A stretch of 64,000 nt of DNA from the NCBI RefSeq assembly GCF_040546685.1, contig NZ_JBEPOH010000001.1:3968001-4032000 (forward strand), in the 5' to 3' direction. This DNA comes from Variovorax sp. OAS795. GTDB taxonomy: Bacteria > Pseudomonadota > Gammaproteobacteria > Burkholderiales > Burkholderiaceae_C. Numbering within the stretch: position 1 is the stretch's first letter; every line of letters starts with the position of its first letter. Below are positions 29,803-40,209 of the stretch, in pieces. The position numbers were made by a program, and so were the translations under genes. The notes under the pieces are model-generated. The model was given only the letters and a program-made list of their open reading frames with translations. It was not told where the DNA came from and searched no databases.

Positions 29803-30681
29803 TCACCCCGCGTAGCGTTGCGCCAGTTCGTCGAGCCAGGGCTTGCCGACGAGGCGCTGCCGTTCGGCGAACGACACCACCAGCGATGGGTCTTCGTCCA
29901 GGCGGCGGCTGTCGCGCAGCACGGTCAACGCACGTTGCATGCCAGCCACTGCGCCCTGCAATGCGGCGTTGGCGTACAGCACCAGCCCATAGCCCAGCGC
30001 ACCGAGCTCCTCAGCGCCGAAGGTGGGCGTCTGGCCGCCGATCACCATGTTCATGAGCTGCGGCTTGTCCAGGCGTTGGGGCATGGCGCGCACCTCGTCG
30101 GCCTGCGTCACGGCCTCGACGAAGAGGATGTCGGCGCCGGCCTCGCTGAACTGCTGCGCGCGCTCGATGGCCGCCTCGAAGCCGTGCACGGCCGCCGCAT
30201 CGGTGCGGGCCATGACGAGCATGCCGGCATCGGTGCGGGCATCCACCGCGGCCTTGATCTTGCCCAGCATCTCTTCGGTGCCGATCACTGCCTTGCCCGC
30301 GAAATGGCCGCAGCGCTTGGGGCTCACCTGGTCTTCGAGCTGGATGCAGTCGGCCCCTGCCCGCTCGAGCACGCGCACCGCATGCCGCACGTTGAGCGCA
30401 TTGCCGAAGCCCGTGTCGGCATCCACCAGCAGCGGCAGGTTCACCGCATCGCGGATGCGCGCGGTGTGCTCCGCGATGTCGTGCAGCCCCATGAAGGCCT
30501 GGTCGGGCAACCCGAAGTGCATGTTGGTCACGCCGGCGCCCGTCACGTAGATCGCCTCGAAGCCGAGGTCTTCGATCACGCGGGCCGAAAGCGCGTTGAA
30601 CGCGCCTGGCACCAGCACGCCGCGTCGCGCCTCGGCCAGGCGGCGCAGGGTTTTCTTCGGCGACTCGTCGTTCGTCGGCAT
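29803..30681 (-). CDS. prpB: Isocitrate lyase/PEP-mutase family protein, probable 2-methylisocitrate lyase
   Basis: A 292-residue alpha/beta-barrel lyase. Catalytic features are the KRCGHF signature (SPKRCGHFAGK, near residue 120), DADTGFGN, and the LEDQ loop near residue 110. In the methylcitrate cycle it would split 2-methylisocitrate into pyruvate and succinate. Classical PrpB has KRCGHR and different substrate-loop residues, so a related lyase or oxaloacetate decarboxylase activity is possible. Context decides for me: the gene begins four bases after prpD ends and the operon begins with prpC. The gene is the last of the operon. Confidence 0.72.
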   Translation of the reverse strand: MPTNDESPKKTLRRLAEARRGVLVPGAFNALSARVIEDLGFEAIYVTGAGVTNMHFGLPDQAFMGLHDIAEHTARIRDAVNLPLLVDADTGFGNALNVRHAVRVLERAGADCIQLEDQVSPKRCGHFAGKAVIGTEEMLGKIKAAVDARTDAGMLVMARTDAAAVHGFEAAIERAQQFSEAGADILFVEAVTQADEVRAMPQRLDKPQLMNMVIGGQTPTFGAEELGALGYGLVLYANAALQGAVAGMQRALTVLRDSRRLDEDPSLVVSFAERQRLVGKPWLDELAQRYAG

Positions 30682-30685
30682 GGGG

Positions 30686-32143
30686 TCACGCGGCGGCATA
30701 GAGGTCGACATACGCGTGCACCGGCATGGCGTCGAGCTTCTTCGCATCGAGCGACACGTCGAGGATGGCCTGCTGCTGCTTCTGTGCGAAGCGGCGCGCC
30801 AGGTTGGTGCGGAACTTGGCTTCGAGCAGCGGTATGCCTTCGGCGCGGCGGCGCTTGTGGCCGATCGGATATTCGACGACCACCTCGGCAAGGCTGGTGC
30901 CGTCCTTGAACGCCACGGTCAGCGCGTTGGCGATGCTGCGCTTCTCGGGATCGTGGTAGTCGGCCGTGAAGCGCGGGTCTTCCACGCACACGATCCTGCT
31001 TCGCAGCGCATCGATGCGCGGATCGCTCGCCACGCCGTCTTCGTAGTCGGCGGCCGTGAGGCGCCCGAAGATCATCGGCACCGCCACCATGTACTGGATG
31101 CAGTGGTCGCGGTCGGCCGGGTTGTCGAGCGGCCCCTTCTTGTCGATGATGCGGATGCAGGCCTCGTGCGTGCGGATGGTCACGCGCTCGATGTCGTCCA
31201 CCGTCTTGCCGGTGCGCTGCAATTGCGCATGCAGCGCCATGCCGGCCTCCACCGCCGTCTGGCTGTGGAACTCGGCCGGGAAGCTGATCTTGAACAGCAC
31301 GTTCTCCATCACATAGCTGCCGTACGGTCGCTGGAACCTGAAGGGCTGGCCCTTGAACAGCACGTCGTAGAAGCCCCAGGTTCTGGCGCTGAGCACGCTC
31401 GGATAGCCCATCTCGCCGGTCTTCGCGATCAGCGCGAGCCGCACCGCGCGGCTGGTGGCGTCGCCCGCGGCCCAGCTCTTGCGGCTGCCGGTGTTGGGCG
31501 CATGGCGATAGGTACGCAGGCTCTGCCCGTCGACCCAGGCGAGCGACACGGCATTGACGATCTCGTCGCGCGAGAGGCCCATCAGGCGCGCCACCACCGC
31601 GGTCGAAGCCACCTTGACCAGCACCACGTGGTCGAGCCCCACCTTGTTGAACGAGTTCTCCAGTGCCAGGCAGCCCTGGATCTCGTGCGCCTGGATCATG
31701 GCCGTGAGCACGTCGCGCATCACGAGCGGCTGGCGCCCCGCGGCCACGGCGTTGCGGCTGAGCCAGTCGGCCGTGGCCAGGATGCCCCCGAGGTTGTCGC
31801 TCGGATGGCCCCACTCCGCCGCGAGCCAGGTGTCGTTGAAGTCGAGCCAGCGGATCATCGTGCCGATGTTGAATGCCGCCTGGACCGGGTCGAGCTGGTG
31901 CGGCGTGCCGGGCACCCTCGCGCCATGCGGCACCAGCGTGCCGGGCACGAGCGGGCCGAGCAGCTTGGTGCAGGCCGGGTACTCGAGCGCCTCGAGGCCG
32001 CAGCCGAGCGTGTCGACGAGGCAATGGCGCGCGGTCTCGAAAGCGAGCGCGCTGGTGATCTGCCGGTGCGCAAGCACGTAGTCGACGATGTCGACCAGCA
32101 CCTGGTCGGGTTCGGGGCGGGTGTTGCTGATGGGAGCGGACAT
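30686..32143 (-). CDS. prpD: 2-Methylcitrate dehydratase (PrpD, MmgE/PrpD family)
   Basis: A 485-residue protein, the normal length for PrpD, which dehydrates 2-methylcitrate during propionyl-CoA degradation. Conserved phrases are [20 protein letters not shown] near residue 100, SYRHAP-like [20 protein letters not shown] near residue 210, and [13 protein letters not shown] near residue 290. No acnD or prpF gene is present, so this iron-independent dehydratase is the operon's only candidate for the step. It lies between prpC (38-base gap) and prpB (4-base gap). Confidence 0.88.
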   Translation of the reverse strand: MSAPISNTRPEPDQVLVDIVDYVLAHRQITSALAFETARHCLVDTLGCGLEALEYPACTKLLGPLVPGTLVPHGARVPGTPHQLDPVQAAFNIGTMIRWLDFNDTWLAAEWGHPSDNLGGILATADWLSRNAVAAGRQPLVMRDVLTAMIQAHEIQGCLALENSFNKVGLDHVVLVKVASTAVVARLMGLSRDEIVNAVSLAWVDGQSLRTYRHAPNTGSRKSWAAGDATSRAVRLALIAKTGEMGYPSVLSARTWGFYDVLFKGQPFRFQRPYGSYVMENVLFKISFPAEFHSQTAVEAGMALHAQLQRTGKTVDDIERVTIRTHEACIRIIDKKGPLDNPADRDHCIQYMVAVPMIFGRLTAADYEDGVASDPRIDALRSRIVCVEDPRFTADYHDPEKRSIANALTVAFKDGTSLAEVVVEYPIGHKRRRAEGIPLLEAKFRTNLARRFAQKQQQAILDVSLDAKKLDAMPVHAYVDLYAAA

Positions 32144-32181
32144 GGCTTTTCTTCTCTGTTGCGTTGAACGGTGCGATGCCT

Positions 32182-33348
32182 TCAGCGGCGGTCGGAGATC
32201 GGCACGAAGACCAGGTCTTCAGGGCCGGTGTAGTTGGCGCTGGGCCGGATGATCTTGTTGTCCTGCCGCTGCTCGATGATGTGCGCGGCCCATCCGCTGG
32301 TGCGCGCGATCACGAAGAGCGGCGTGAACATGGCGGTGGGTACGCCGAGCATGTGATAGCTCACGGCACTGAACCAGTCGAGGTTCGGGAACATCTTCTT
32401 CGCGTCCCACATCACGGCCTCGATGCGTTCGGCAATGTCGTACATGCGGGTGGAACCGGCCTCGTCCGAGAGCTCTTTCGCCACGCGCTTGATGACCGCG
32501 TTCCGCGGGTCCGACACGGTGTAGACCGGGTGGCCGAACCCGATGACGACTTCCTTGGCTTCCACGCGGCGGCGGATGTCGGCCTCGGCTGCATCGGGCG
32601 TGTCGTAGCGCTTCTGGATCTCGAAGGCCACCTCGTTGGCGCCGCCGTGCTTCGGCCCGCGCAACGCGCCGATGGCACCGGTGATGGCCGAATACACATC
32701 GGAGCCGGTGCCCGCCACCACGCGTGCGGTGAAGGTCGAGGCGTTGAACTCGTGCTCGGCGTAAAGGTTGAGCGAGGTGTGCATGGCACGCTCCCAGCTT
32801 GCCGATGGCGCCCTGCCGTGCAGCAGGTGCAGGAAGTGCGCACCGATCGACTCGTCGTCGGTCTCGACCTCGATGCGCCGGCCCTGCGTGGACCAGTGAT
32901 ACCAGTAGAGCAGCATCGAACCGAGCGAAGCCATGAGCCGGTCGGCGATGTCGCGTGCACCGGGCAGCGAGTGGTCGTCCTTCTCGGGCAGCACGCAGCC
33001 GAGCGCCGAGACGCCGGTGCGCATCACGTCCATCGGATGTGCGCTGGCGGGCAGGCGCTCCAGCGCCTCCTTCACACTTGCGGGCAGGCCGCGCATGGCC
33101 TTGAGGCGGCTCTTGTAGGCACGCAGCTCCGTGGCATGGGGCAGCTTGCCGTGCACCAGCAGGTGCGCGATTTCCTCGAACTCGCAGACATCGGCAATGT
33201 CGAGGATGTCGTAGCCACGGTAGTGCAGGTCGTTGCCGGTGCGGCCCACGGTGCACAGCGCGGTGTTGCCCGCGGCCACGCCGGAAAGCGCGACGGATTT
33301 CTTCGGCTTGAAGCCCGTGGCGGGCGCGTTCTCTGTCAGCAATGTCAT
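32182..33348 (-). CDS. prpC: 2-Methylcitrate synthase/citrate synthase family protein
   Basis: A 388-residue enzyme that condenses propionyl-CoA with oxaloacetate. Catalytic residues are in [20 protein letters not shown] (His near 235), [13 protein letters not shown] (His near 275) and the Asp region near the C-terminus. The length and the start [20 protein letters not shown] match 2-methylcitrate synthases; ordinary citrate synthase of this group is near 430 residues. The ATG at 33348 has a strong GAGGAG site. It is the first gene of the prpC-D-B operon and divergent from the ScfR-type regulator. Confidence 0.88.
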   Translation of the reverse strand: MTLLTENAPATGFKPKKSVALSGVAAGNTALCTVGRTGNDLHYRGYDILDIADVCEFEEIAHLLVHGKLPHATELRAYKSRLKAMRGLPASVKEALERLPASAHPMDVMRTGVSALGCVLPEKDDHSLPGARDIADRLMASLGSMLLYWYHWSTQGRRIEVETDDESIGAHFLHLLHGRAPSASWERAMHTSLNLYAEHEFNASTFTARVVAGTGSDVYSAITGAIGALRGPKHGGANEVAFEIQKRYDTPDAAEADIRRRVEAKEVVIGFGHPVYTVSDPRNAVIKRVAKELSDEAGSTRMYDIAERIEAVMWDAKKMFPNLDWFSAVSYHMLGVPTAMFTPLFVIARTSGWAAHIIEQRQDNKIIRPSANYTGPEDLVFVPISDRR

Positions 33349-33422
33349 GCCGTCTCCTCGAATGTTTGTGGATGAAGCTGCGGCGGGCCTGGGACGCACC
33401 TCGATCGGTCGGTCAGTGCATA

Positions 33423-33514
33423 TTCGCAATTTACGCAAGATCGTGCCCATAATGAAGGACTGAATTGGCGAATGATTGCGAAGGCACTGTCGTCAAACTT
33501 GCGAATCTTGCGAA
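33423..33514. promoter_or_regulatory. Cluster of TTGCGAA-type boxes in the prpC/scfR promoter region
   Basis: Six related boxes lie in the 179-base intergenic region in three pairs spaced about one helical turn: TTCGCAA 33423-33429 with ACGCAAG 33433-33439, GGCGAA and TGCGAA with GCGAA cores at 33468 and 33478, and TGCGAA cores at 33501 and 33510. They are the likely binding sites for the divergent ScfR regulator and cover both promoters and the ScfR ribosome-binding region. Confidence 0.6.
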
Positions 33515-33527
33515 GAATGGATCGACG

Positions 33528-35039
33528 ATGAAGAAGACCTTCATGGGCGTGCGCCTGCGGAGCCTGCGCGAGGAGCGCGGCCTGAGCCAATACGCGCTGG
33601 CCCAGCAGCTCGGCCTGTCACCCAGCTACCTGAACCAGATCGAGCAGAACCAGCGTCCGCTCACCGTGCCGGTGCTGCTGCGCCTGCACGCCACGCTGGG
33701 CGTCGACATCCAGGCCTTTTCGGAAGACGAAGAGGCGCGCCTGGTGGCCAGCCTGCGCGAAGCGCTGGCCGACAACCCCGGCGGCGATGCCGTCGCGCTT
33801 GCCGAGCTGCGCGAAGTGGCCACGCAGATGCCGGCCGTGGGCCGCGCGCTGGTGGCGCTTCACCAGCGGCACCGCGATGCGATGGAGCGGCTCGAAGCTC
33901 TGGCGGCCGAGCTCGGCGACGGCCGCGGCGATCTCGCGCGCATGCCGCAGGCGCGGCCGATGCCCTTCGAAGAGGTGCGCGATTTCTTCTTTGCGCACCA
34001 GAACCACATTGCGCCGCTCGACGATGCGGCCGAGGCGTTCTCCACGCAATGGCTACTGCGCGACGGCAATCCCGGCGACCGCCTGGCGCAAAGGCTGCTC
34101 GACGCGCATGGCGTGCGGGTGATTCCGGCCGAAGACGACGAAGGCGGCGCGCAACGCCGCTACGACCCGGCCACGCGCGTGCTGCGGCTTTCGCGCTACC
34201 TGGAGCCGGGCCAGCATGCGTTCCAGCTCGCAACCCAGCTCGCGCTCCTCGATGCCGGCGGCATGATCGACAAGCTGCTGGCCGACGCCCCGCTGTCGAG
34301 CGACACCGCGCGCTCACTCGCGCGCATCGGCCTGGCGAACTACTTCGCGGCCGCGCTGCTGCTGCCCTATGGTGTCTTTCTCGAAGCGGCCGAGCAGCTG
34401 CGCTACGACATCGACCAGCTCGCGCGGCGCTTCGGCGTAGGCTTCGAAACCATCTGCCACCGCCTGAGCTCGCTGCAGCGGCCCGAGGCGCGCGGCGTGC
34501 CGTTTTTTCTCGTGCGCGTCGATCGCGCGGGCAACATCTCGAAGCGGCAATCGGCCACGCACTTCCACTTCTCCAAGACCGGCGGCACCTGTCCGCTTTG
34601 GAACGTGTACGAGGCCTTCGCGCAGCCCGGCCGCGTGCTGACGCAATTGGCGCGCATGCCCGATGGCCGCGCCTACCTCTGGATCGCGCGCACGGTGTCG
34701 CACGGCTTCCGCGGCTACGGCTCGCCCGACAAGACGTTTTCCATTGGCCTGGGCTGCGACATCAGCCACGCGACGCGGCTCGTCTACGCCAAGGGGCTGG
34801 ACCTGCGCGACCCCGAAGTGCCGACCCCCATCGGCCCCGGCTGCAAGGTGTGCGAGCGAGAGGCCTGCCCGCAGCGCGCCTTTCCGTTCGTGGGCCGGCC
34901 GCTCGACGTGGACGAGAACCAGAGCCGCTTCATGCCCTACGCCGTGGCGCCCGACAGGCATGCCACCGCACGCGCCCCCGTCAAGAACGCGGCCAGCCGC
35001 GCACCAGCGTCCGGATCGCCACGGCGCCGCTCGCCTTGA
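33528..35039 (+). CDS. Short-chain fatty acyl regulator family (ScfR/RamB-like)
   Basis: A 503-residue regulator. An N-terminal XRE helix-turn-helix (SQYALAQQLGLSPSYLNQIE, residues about 20-39) is followed by an IrrE-like and an acyl-binding domain (PF09856-type). The C-terminal part has conserved Cys residues (GPGCKVCEREACPQR, near residue 450). Relatives regulate propionate or acetate use, which fits the divergent prp operon. The start is ATG 33528. A longer frame from 33465 would absorb the operator boxes. The C-terminus, after SRFMPYA, carries an unusual Ala/Pro/Arg tail and overlaps the convergent gene by 59 bases. Confidence 0.87.
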   Translation: MKKTFMGVRLRSLREERGLSQYALAQQLGLSPSYLNQIEQNQRPLTVPVLLRLHATLGVDIQAFSEDEEARLVASLREALADNPGGDAVALAELREVATQMPAVGRALVALHQRHRDAMERLEALAAELGDGRGDLARMPQARPMPFEEVRDFFFAHQNHIAPLDDAAEAFSTQWLLRDGNPGDRLAQRLLDAHGVRVIPAEDDEGGAQRRYDPATRVLRLSRYLEPGQHAFQLATQLALLDAGGMIDKLLADAPLSSDTARSLARIGLANYFAAALLLPYGVFLEAAEQLRYDIDQLARRFGVGFETICHRLSSLQRPEARGVPFFLVRVDRAGNISKRQSATHFHFSKTGGTCPLWNVYEAFAQPGRVLTQLARMPDGRAYLWIARTVSHGFRGYGSPDKTFSIGLGCDISHATRLVYAKGLDLRDPEVPTPIGPGCKVCEREACPQRAFPFVGRPLDVDENQSRFMPYAVAPDRHATARAPVKNAASRAPASGSPRRRSP

Positions 35040-35844
35040 CCTCGGCGCGGTAGGCCCCCACCAGCGCTTCGCGCTCGGCCGCGGCCTGGGGGTCGTTGCG
35101 CCAGGCCAGCAAGGCAGCAATGTCCGCATCGGGCAGTGCCGCGAGCAAGGCCTGCGTGACCTGCTTCTCGAACTCGCGCGCCACCGTCAGCAGGTTGCGC
35201 GGGCGCGGCGACGTGATGCCGCGCGACCACAGCGTGTCGACGGCCATGTCGAGCGTGCGGTCGGGCAAGGAAGTGAACTGGCCGGCATTGCCGCGCGCCA
35301 GTTGCTTGACGACGGAGCTCAGCAGCAGCTGGCTCGAGAAGTCGACTTCGCGCGTGTCGGCCACGGCCATGCGCTCGAGCAGTTCGGTGCGCGCGGGATC
35401 GGCCGGCTTGGCGCGCTCGCGGTTGAAGAACTCCAGCTTGCCCGCGTCGTCCATCGCGGCGTAGTCGGCGCGCAGCTTCGAGAAGCGGGCCACCGCGGCC
35501 TGCACCTGCGGGCCCGGCGCTGCGCCGCCCCTGCCGGCAGCGGCCACTTCCTGCTGGACGGCGGCCACCGAAGCCGACACGTCGAAGGAGCGCGCAGCCG
35601 CGGCGTCCAGGGCCTGGAGCGCCTTGCCGGCGATCGCCTGATCAGGCGGCTCCAGCAGCTGGCGTGCATCGCGCGACACCGCGCCCGGCGCATAGGCACC
35701 CTTGTAGCGCGCCTGCACGCCTTCGAACTGCATCAGGGCCTGGGCGCGGTCCTGCGACGACGCGAGCGCCGGCGCGAGCAGCAGGGACAGCAGAAGAACG
35801 GGTGCGAGAAGAAAGTGTCTCGTCGAAACTGGAAAGGCGGGCAT
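34981..35844 (-). CDS. Exported protein of unknown function
   Basis: A 287-residue protein with a Sec signal ([19 protein letters not shown], cleavage near residue 28) and a helical, Ala/Gln-rich mature part without cysteines or recognised domains. Phrases such as [20 protein letters not shown] and [15 protein letters not shown] are seen. I do not recognise the family. The start is uncertain: ATG 35844 is used here; GTG 35865 would add seven residues. It overlaps the convergent regulator gene by 59 bases and lies 48 bases upstream of the metE end. Confidence 0.7.
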   Translation of the reverse strand: MPAFPVSTRHFLLAPVLLLSLLLAPALASSQDRAQALMQFEGVQARYKGAYAPGAVSRDARQLLEPPDQAIAGKALQALDAAAARSFDVSASVAAVQQEVAAAGRGGAAPGPQVQAAVARFSKLRADYAAMDDAGKLEFFNRERAKPADPARTELLERMAVADTREVDFSSQLLLSSVVKQLARGNAGQFTSLPDRTLDMAVDTLWSRGITSPRPRNLLTVAREFEKQVTQALLAALPDADIAALLAWRNDPQAAAEREALVGAYRAEVKASGAVAIRTLVRGWPRS

Positions 35845-35892
35845 GGCGCCATTATTGATTGGCACTGCCCCGGCCTTTCCGTCCCTTCCGCT

Positions 35893-38238
35893 TCAGGCGG
35901 CTGCCAGCTCCCTGCGCAGCAGCTTCGCGGCCGCCACCATGTTCGCGAGCGCCGCCTCGGTCTCGGGCCAGCCGCGGGTCTTGAGGCCGCAGTCGGGGTT
36001 GATCCAGAGGTTGCCGTGCGGCACCACGCCGGCGGCCTTGCGCATCAGGCGCACGATCTCGTCGACCGAGGGCACGCGTGGCGAATGGATGTCGTACACG
36101 CCGGGGCCGATCTCGTTCGGGTAGCGAAAGCCGCCCGCGTCCTGCTCGCCGCCGAAGCCGCGCAGCAGCTCCATGTCCGAGCGGCTGGTCTCGATGGTGA
36201 TCACGTCGGCATCCATGGCCGCGATCTCCGGCAGGATGTCGTTGAACTCCGAATAGCACATGTGGGTGTGGATCTGTGTCTCGTCGCGCACGCCCGAGGC
36301 GCTGATGCGGAACGCGCGCGTGGCCGATTTCAGGTAGGCCGGCCAGCCCGCCCGGCGCAGCGGCAGGCCTTCGCGGATCGCGGGCTCGTCGATCTGCACG
36401 ATGCCGATGCCGGCCGCCTCGAGGTCGGCCACCTCGTCGCGGATCGCCCAGGCAATCTGCTCGCAGGTGGTGCTGCGCGGCTGGTCGTTGCGCACGAACG
36501 ACCATTGCAGGATGGTGACAGGGCCGGTCAGCATGCCCTTCATCGGCAGCCTGGTGAGGCCCTGCGCGTAGGCGGTCCACTCGACGGTCATGGGCGCGGG
36601 GCGCGCCACGTCGCCGAAGATGACCGGCGGCTTGACGCAGCGCGAGCCGTAAGACTGCACCCAGCCGTTGGCAGTGAAGGCAAAGCCGTCGAGCTGCTCG
36701 CCGAAGTACTCGACCATGTCGTTGCGCTCGGCCTCGCCATGCACCAGCACGTCGATGCCCAGCGCTTCCTGCTTGCGCACGGCCAGCGCGATCTCGGCGC
36801 GCATCTTCTCGCGGTAGCCCGCGAGGTCGAGCTCGCCGCGCCTGAATGCGGCGCGGGCCGCACGAATCTCCGCGGTCTGCGGGAACGAACCGATGGTGGT
36901 GGTCGGCAGCGCGGGCAACGCGAAGCGCGCGCGCTGCACGGCCTGGCGCTGCGCGAAGCCGGACGCCCGCTGGTCGTCGCCGGCCACGCTGCGTGCAAGC
37001 CGCAGCGCCACGTCGGCGCGGTGCACGCGCGGGCTGCCGCGCCGCGAGGCCGCCGCGGCGCGCGCGGCCTGGAGCTCTTCGGCCACCGAGCCTTCGCGGC
37101 CGTCGAGCACGGCACGCAGCACGCGCAATTCGCCGAGCTTCTCGACGGCAAAGGCGAGCCACGACTTGAGTTCCGCATCGAGCTTGCTTTCGGTTGCAAG
37201 GCTGAACGGCACATGCAGCAGCGAGCACGAAGGTGCGAGCCACAGCTCGCCGCGGTTCTTGTCCACCACCGGGCGCAGCGCGGCCAGGGCCGCATCGGGG
37301 TCGGTACGCCAGATGTTCCGGCCGTCGACAATGCCCACCGACAACACCTTGTGCGCCGACAGCCAGTCGGCCACGCCGGTCAGTTCCTGGGGCGAACGCA
37401 CGGCGTCCACGTGCAGGCCGGCCACCGGAAGCTGGCAGGCCAGGCGCAGGTTTTCCGCGAGCGGCGAGAAGTACGTGGCCAGCAGCAGCTTGGGGGCGCT
37501 GCGGGCCAGCTGCCAGTAGGTGCGCTCGAAGGCGTTGCGCCAGGCATCGGGCAGGTCCAGTCCGAGGATGGGTTCGTCGATCTGCACCCACTCCACGCCC
37601 TGCTGCTTGAGGCGGTTCAGCACCTCTTCATACACGGGCAGCACTGCGTCGAGCAGCGAGAAGCGGTCGAAGCCGGCTTCTTTTTCCTTGCCGAGGTACA
37701 GGAAGCTCAGCGGGCCCAGCAGCACGGCCTTGACCGCATGCCCGGCCTGCTGCGCCTGCGCCACCTCGTCGAACAGCCGCGCCGATGCGAGCCTGAACTG
37801 CGTGGCGGCGGTGAACTCCGGCACGAGGTAGTGGTAGTTGGTGTCGAACCACTTGGTCATCTCCAGCGCGAAGGTGCCTTCGCTGCCGTGGGTGCAGCCG
37901 GCATCGTGCACGTGGCCGGCTTCATTTTCCACGCCGCGTGCCATCCTGAAGTAGCGGGGCAGCTCGGGCTCGTTGCCCTTGAAGCCGAAGCGCGCCGGCT
38001 CGCAGCCGAGCAGTTGGACATGGTTGGCCACGTGGTCATAGAAAGCAAAGTCGCCCACGGTCACGTAGTCGAGACCCGCGTCGCGCTGGGCCTGCCAGTG
38101 GCGCTCGCGCAGCTGTTCGCCAACGGCCTCGAGCGCGGCGCGGTCGATCTCGCCGCGCCAGTGCTTTTCGAGTGCGAATTTCAGTTCCCGGTTGGCGCCC
38201 ATGCGCGGAAAGCCGAGGGTGTGGATGCGGGTGGTCAT
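35893..38238 (-). CDS. metE: Cobalamin-independent methionine synthase MetE
   Basis: A 781-residue MetE, of normal length, which transfers a methyl group from 5-methyltetrahydropteroyl-triglutamate to homocysteine. The N-terminus [19 protein letters not shown] and the second barrel with [10 protein letters not shown] are clear. The zinc ligands lie in [10 protein letters not shown] (His and Cys) and [13 protein letters not shown] (the second Cys), with a Glu in between. The zinc site makes it catalytically complete. The ATG at 38238 fits homologues. The divergent gene is metR, the usual activator. Confidence 0.93.
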   Translation of the reverse strand: MTTRIHTLGFPRMGANRELKFALEKHWRGEIDRAALEAVGEQLRERHWQAQRDAGLDYVTVGDFAFYDHVANHVQLLGCEPARFGFKGNEPELPRYFRMARGVENEAGHVHDAGCTHGSEGTFALEMTKWFDTNYHYLVPEFTAATQFRLASARLFDEVAQAQQAGHAVKAVLLGPLSFLYLGKEKEAGFDRFSLLDAVLPVYEEVLNRLKQQGVEWVQIDEPILGLDLPDAWRNAFERTYWQLARSAPKLLLATYFSPLAENLRLACQLPVAGLHVDAVRSPQELTGVADWLSAHKVLSVGIVDGRNIWRTDPDAALAALRPVVDKNRGELWLAPSCSLLHVPFSLATESKLDAELKSWLAFAVEKLGELRVLRAVLDGREGSVAEELQAARAAAASRRGSPRVHRADVALRLARSVAGDDQRASGFAQRQAVQRARFALPALPTTTIGSFPQTAEIRAARAAFRRGELDLAGYREKMRAEIALAVRKQEALGIDVLVHGEAERNDMVEYFGEQLDGFAFTANGWVQSYGSRCVKPPVIFGDVARPAPMTVEWTAYAQGLTRLPMKGMLTGPVTILQWSFVRNDQPRSTTCEQIAWAIRDEVADLEAAGIGIVQIDEPAIREGLPLRRAGWPAYLKSATRAFRISASGVRDETQIHTHMCYSEFNDILPEIAAMDADVITIETSRSDMELLRGFGGEQDAGGFRYPNEIGPGVYDIHSPRVPSVDEIVRLMRKAAGVVPHGNLWINPDCGLKTRGWPETEAALANMVAAAKLLRRELAAA

Positions 38239-38285
38239 TGCAGGTATTCCGGTCGCTGGATCTGGAGAATCCGCAATGGTCGGGC

Positions 38286-38340
38286 TTTGAGGCATATGAT
38301 TCAAACGAAACGTTTTGCCCTTTCACTTGAAATTCATTCA
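38286..38340. promoter_or_regulatory. Candidate MetR sites in the metE-metR intergenic region
   Basis: TGAA-N5-TTCA, the known MetR consensus, occurs exactly at 38328-38340 and ends on the A of the metR start codon. A second inverted repeat, TTTGA-N10-TCAAA, lies at 38286-38305, nearer metE. The first would repress metR, the second could activate metE. Confidence 0.65.
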
Positions 38341-39266
38341 TGTTGCAGTCGATCCTCGAAATACGCCACCTGCGCACGCTGGTGGCGCTGCGTGACACCG
38401 GCAGCCTGGTGCGCGCGGCGCAGTTGCTCAACCTCACGCAGTCGGCGCTGTCGCACCAGATCAAGCTGCTCGAAGACCGGTACGGCGCGCAGCTGTTCGA
38501 GCGCAAGTCGGTGCCGCCGCAGTTCAGCACCACGGGGCTCCGGCTCTTGCAGCTGGCCGATACCGCGCTGCCGCTGGTGGAAGAAGCCGAGCGCGACGTG
38601 GCACGGCTTGCCCTGGGACGCAGCGGTCAACTGCGCATCGTGGTCGAATGCCACACCTGCTTCGACTGGCTGATGCCGGCCATGGACGCCTTTCGCCAGC
38701 GCTGGCCCGAGATCGAGCTCGACATCGTTTCGGGCTTTCATCCCGACCCGATCGCGCTGGTGATGCAGAACCGCGCCGAGGTGGCGATCGTCTCGGAGCA
38801 AGATCCCGACGAAACGGTGGACTACCACGCGCTGTTCCGCTTCGAGATCGTGGCGCTGCTGGCCAACGACCACGCGCTCACTGCCAAGGCGCACCTCACG
38901 GCGCGGCATTTCGCAGACCAGACGCTCATCACCTACCCCGTGCCGGACGAGATGCTGGACATCGTGCGGCAGGTGCTGGCACCGGCTGGCGTTGCCCCCG
39001 CGCACCGGCGCACGACCGAGCTCACGGTCGCGATGCTGCAACTGGTGGCCAGCGGCCGCGGCGTGGCGACATTGCCGCTGTGGGCGGTGCAGAACTACCT
39101 GGACCGCGGCTACGTGACGGCGCGGCGCGTGGGCAGCAAGGGCCTGACCGGGCGGCTCTACATGGCCTGCACGCAGGGCACTTCGGGCCAGCCGTGGCTT
39201 GCGGACTTCGTGCGCATCACGCGCGAGAGCTGCTTCAAGAGCCTGCCGGGGATCGAGCTGCTTTGA
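38340..39266 (+). CDS. metR: LysR-family regulator MetR
   Basis: A 308-residue LysR regulator with the MetR pattern: helix-turn-helix near residues 20-40 (LVRAAQLLNLTQSALSHQIK) and the effector-domain phrase VECHTCFDWLMPAMDAFRQR, typical of homocysteine-responsive MetR. It activates metE (and metH or metF) with homocysteine as co-activator in enteric bacteria. Divergent position next to metE supports the name. A MetR consensus site overlaps its start codon, so autorepression is expected. Confidence 0.9.
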   Translation: MLQSILEIRHLRTLVALRDTGSLVRAAQLLNLTQSALSHQIKLLEDRYGAQLFERKSVPPQFSTTGLRLLQLADTALPLVEEAERDVARLALGRSGQLRIVVECHTCFDWLMPAMDAFRQRWPEIELDIVSGFHPDPIALVMQNRAEVAIVSEQDPDETVDYHALFRFEIVALLANDHALTAKAHLTARHFADQTLITYPVPDEMLDIVRQVLAPAGVAPAHRRTTELTVAMLQLVASGRGVATLPLWAVQNYLDRGYVTARRVGSKGLTGRLYMACTQGTSGQPWLADFVRITRESCFKSLPGIELL

Positions 39267-39283
39267 CGCGGCGCGGCGCCGCG

Positions 39284-40177
39284 CTACGCCTTCTGCACCA
39301 GCTTCAGCACGCTCGAGAAGTCGAGCGCGCCATGGCCCGCCAGGCTGTGGGCGGCGTAGAGGCTGCGGGCGAGGCCGCCCAGCGGCGTGGCGGCACGCAC
39401 GGCGGTGGCGTTTTCCTGCGCCAGGCCCAGGTCCTTGAGCATCAGGTCGGTGCCGAAGCCGCCGGCATAGTTCTTCGATGCGGGCGCGGTTTCCATCACG
39501 CCCGGCATGGGGTTGTACTTTTCGAGCGCCCAGTTGCCGCCGGAGCTGCGGCGCATGATCTCGGACAGCACCTTGGGGTCGAGCCCGTTGGCCACGCCCA
39601 GCGCCAGCGCCTCCGACGTGCCGATCATCAGGATGCCGAGCAGCATGTTGTTGCAGATCTTCGCGGTCTGGCCCGCGCCCACGCCGCCGGCATGGAAGAT
39701 GTTGGCACCCATCTTCTCGAGCACGGGGCGCGCACGTTCCAGGTCGTCGGTCTCGGCGCCGACCATGAAGGTCAGGGTGCCCGCGATCGCGCCGCCGGTG
39801 CCGCCGGAAACCGGCGCGTCGATCATCGCGATGCCCTTGGCCGCGGCGGCCTCGGCCACCTTGCGCGACGTGGCGGCGGCGATGGTGCTGCTGTCGATCA
39901 CGAGCGCGCCGGCGCGGATGCTGTCCAGCAGCGCGGGCTTGCCCGCGCTGCCGAGGAACAGCGCTTCCACGTGCGCGCTGGCCGGCAGCATGCTGATGAC
40001 CACGTCCGCGTCGGCCACCGATTCGGCGGCCGACGACGCGATGGCCAGGCCTTCGCCCGCGTACTTCTTGCAGGCCTCGCCGGAAAGGTCGAAGGCCTTG
40101 AGCGTGTAGCCTGCCTTGCGCAGGTTCAGCGCCATGGGGCCGCCCATGTGGCCGAGTCCGATGAATGCGATTTTCAT
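39284..40177 (-). CDS. mmsB: 3-Hydroxyisobutyrate dehydrogenase
   Basis: A 297-residue beta-hydroxyacid dehydrogenase. The NAD-binding motif is GLGHMGGPMA (residues 7-16), the substrate-binding motif is DAPVSGGTGGA near residue 117, and the catalytic Lys lies in GAGQTAKICNNM near residue 171. It oxidises 3-hydroxyisobutyrate to methylmalonate semialdehyde in valine degradation. It is the last gene of the mmsA-to-mmsB operon. 32 bases separate it from the hydrolase gene. Confidence 0.9.
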   Translation of the reverse strand: MKIAFIGLGHMGGPMALNLRKAGYTLKAFDLSGEACKKYAGEGLAIASSAAESVADADVVISMLPASAHVEALFLGSAGKPALLDSIRAGALVIDSSTIAAATSRKVAEAAAAKGIAMIDAPVSGGTGGAIAGTLTFMVGAETDDLERARPVLEKMGANIFHAGGVGAGQTAKICNNMLLGILMIGTSEALALGVANGLDPKVLSEIMRRSSGGNWALEKYNPMPGVMETAPASKNYAGGFGTDLMLKDLGLAQENATAVRAATPLGGLARSLYAAHSLAGHGALDFSSVLKLVQKA

Positions 40178-40209
40178 TTGCTTGTCTCCGTGTATTTTGT
40201 TGAAGCGGC

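Noticed and set aside
33423..33514. CRISPR-like direct repeats
   Set aside because: The repeats are only seven bases and in both orientations, placed in a divergent promoter region; they are operator boxes.
34663..38673. A 1336-codon forward frame through metE
   Set aside because: It is antisense to metE, which has complete zinc-site and barrel motifs.
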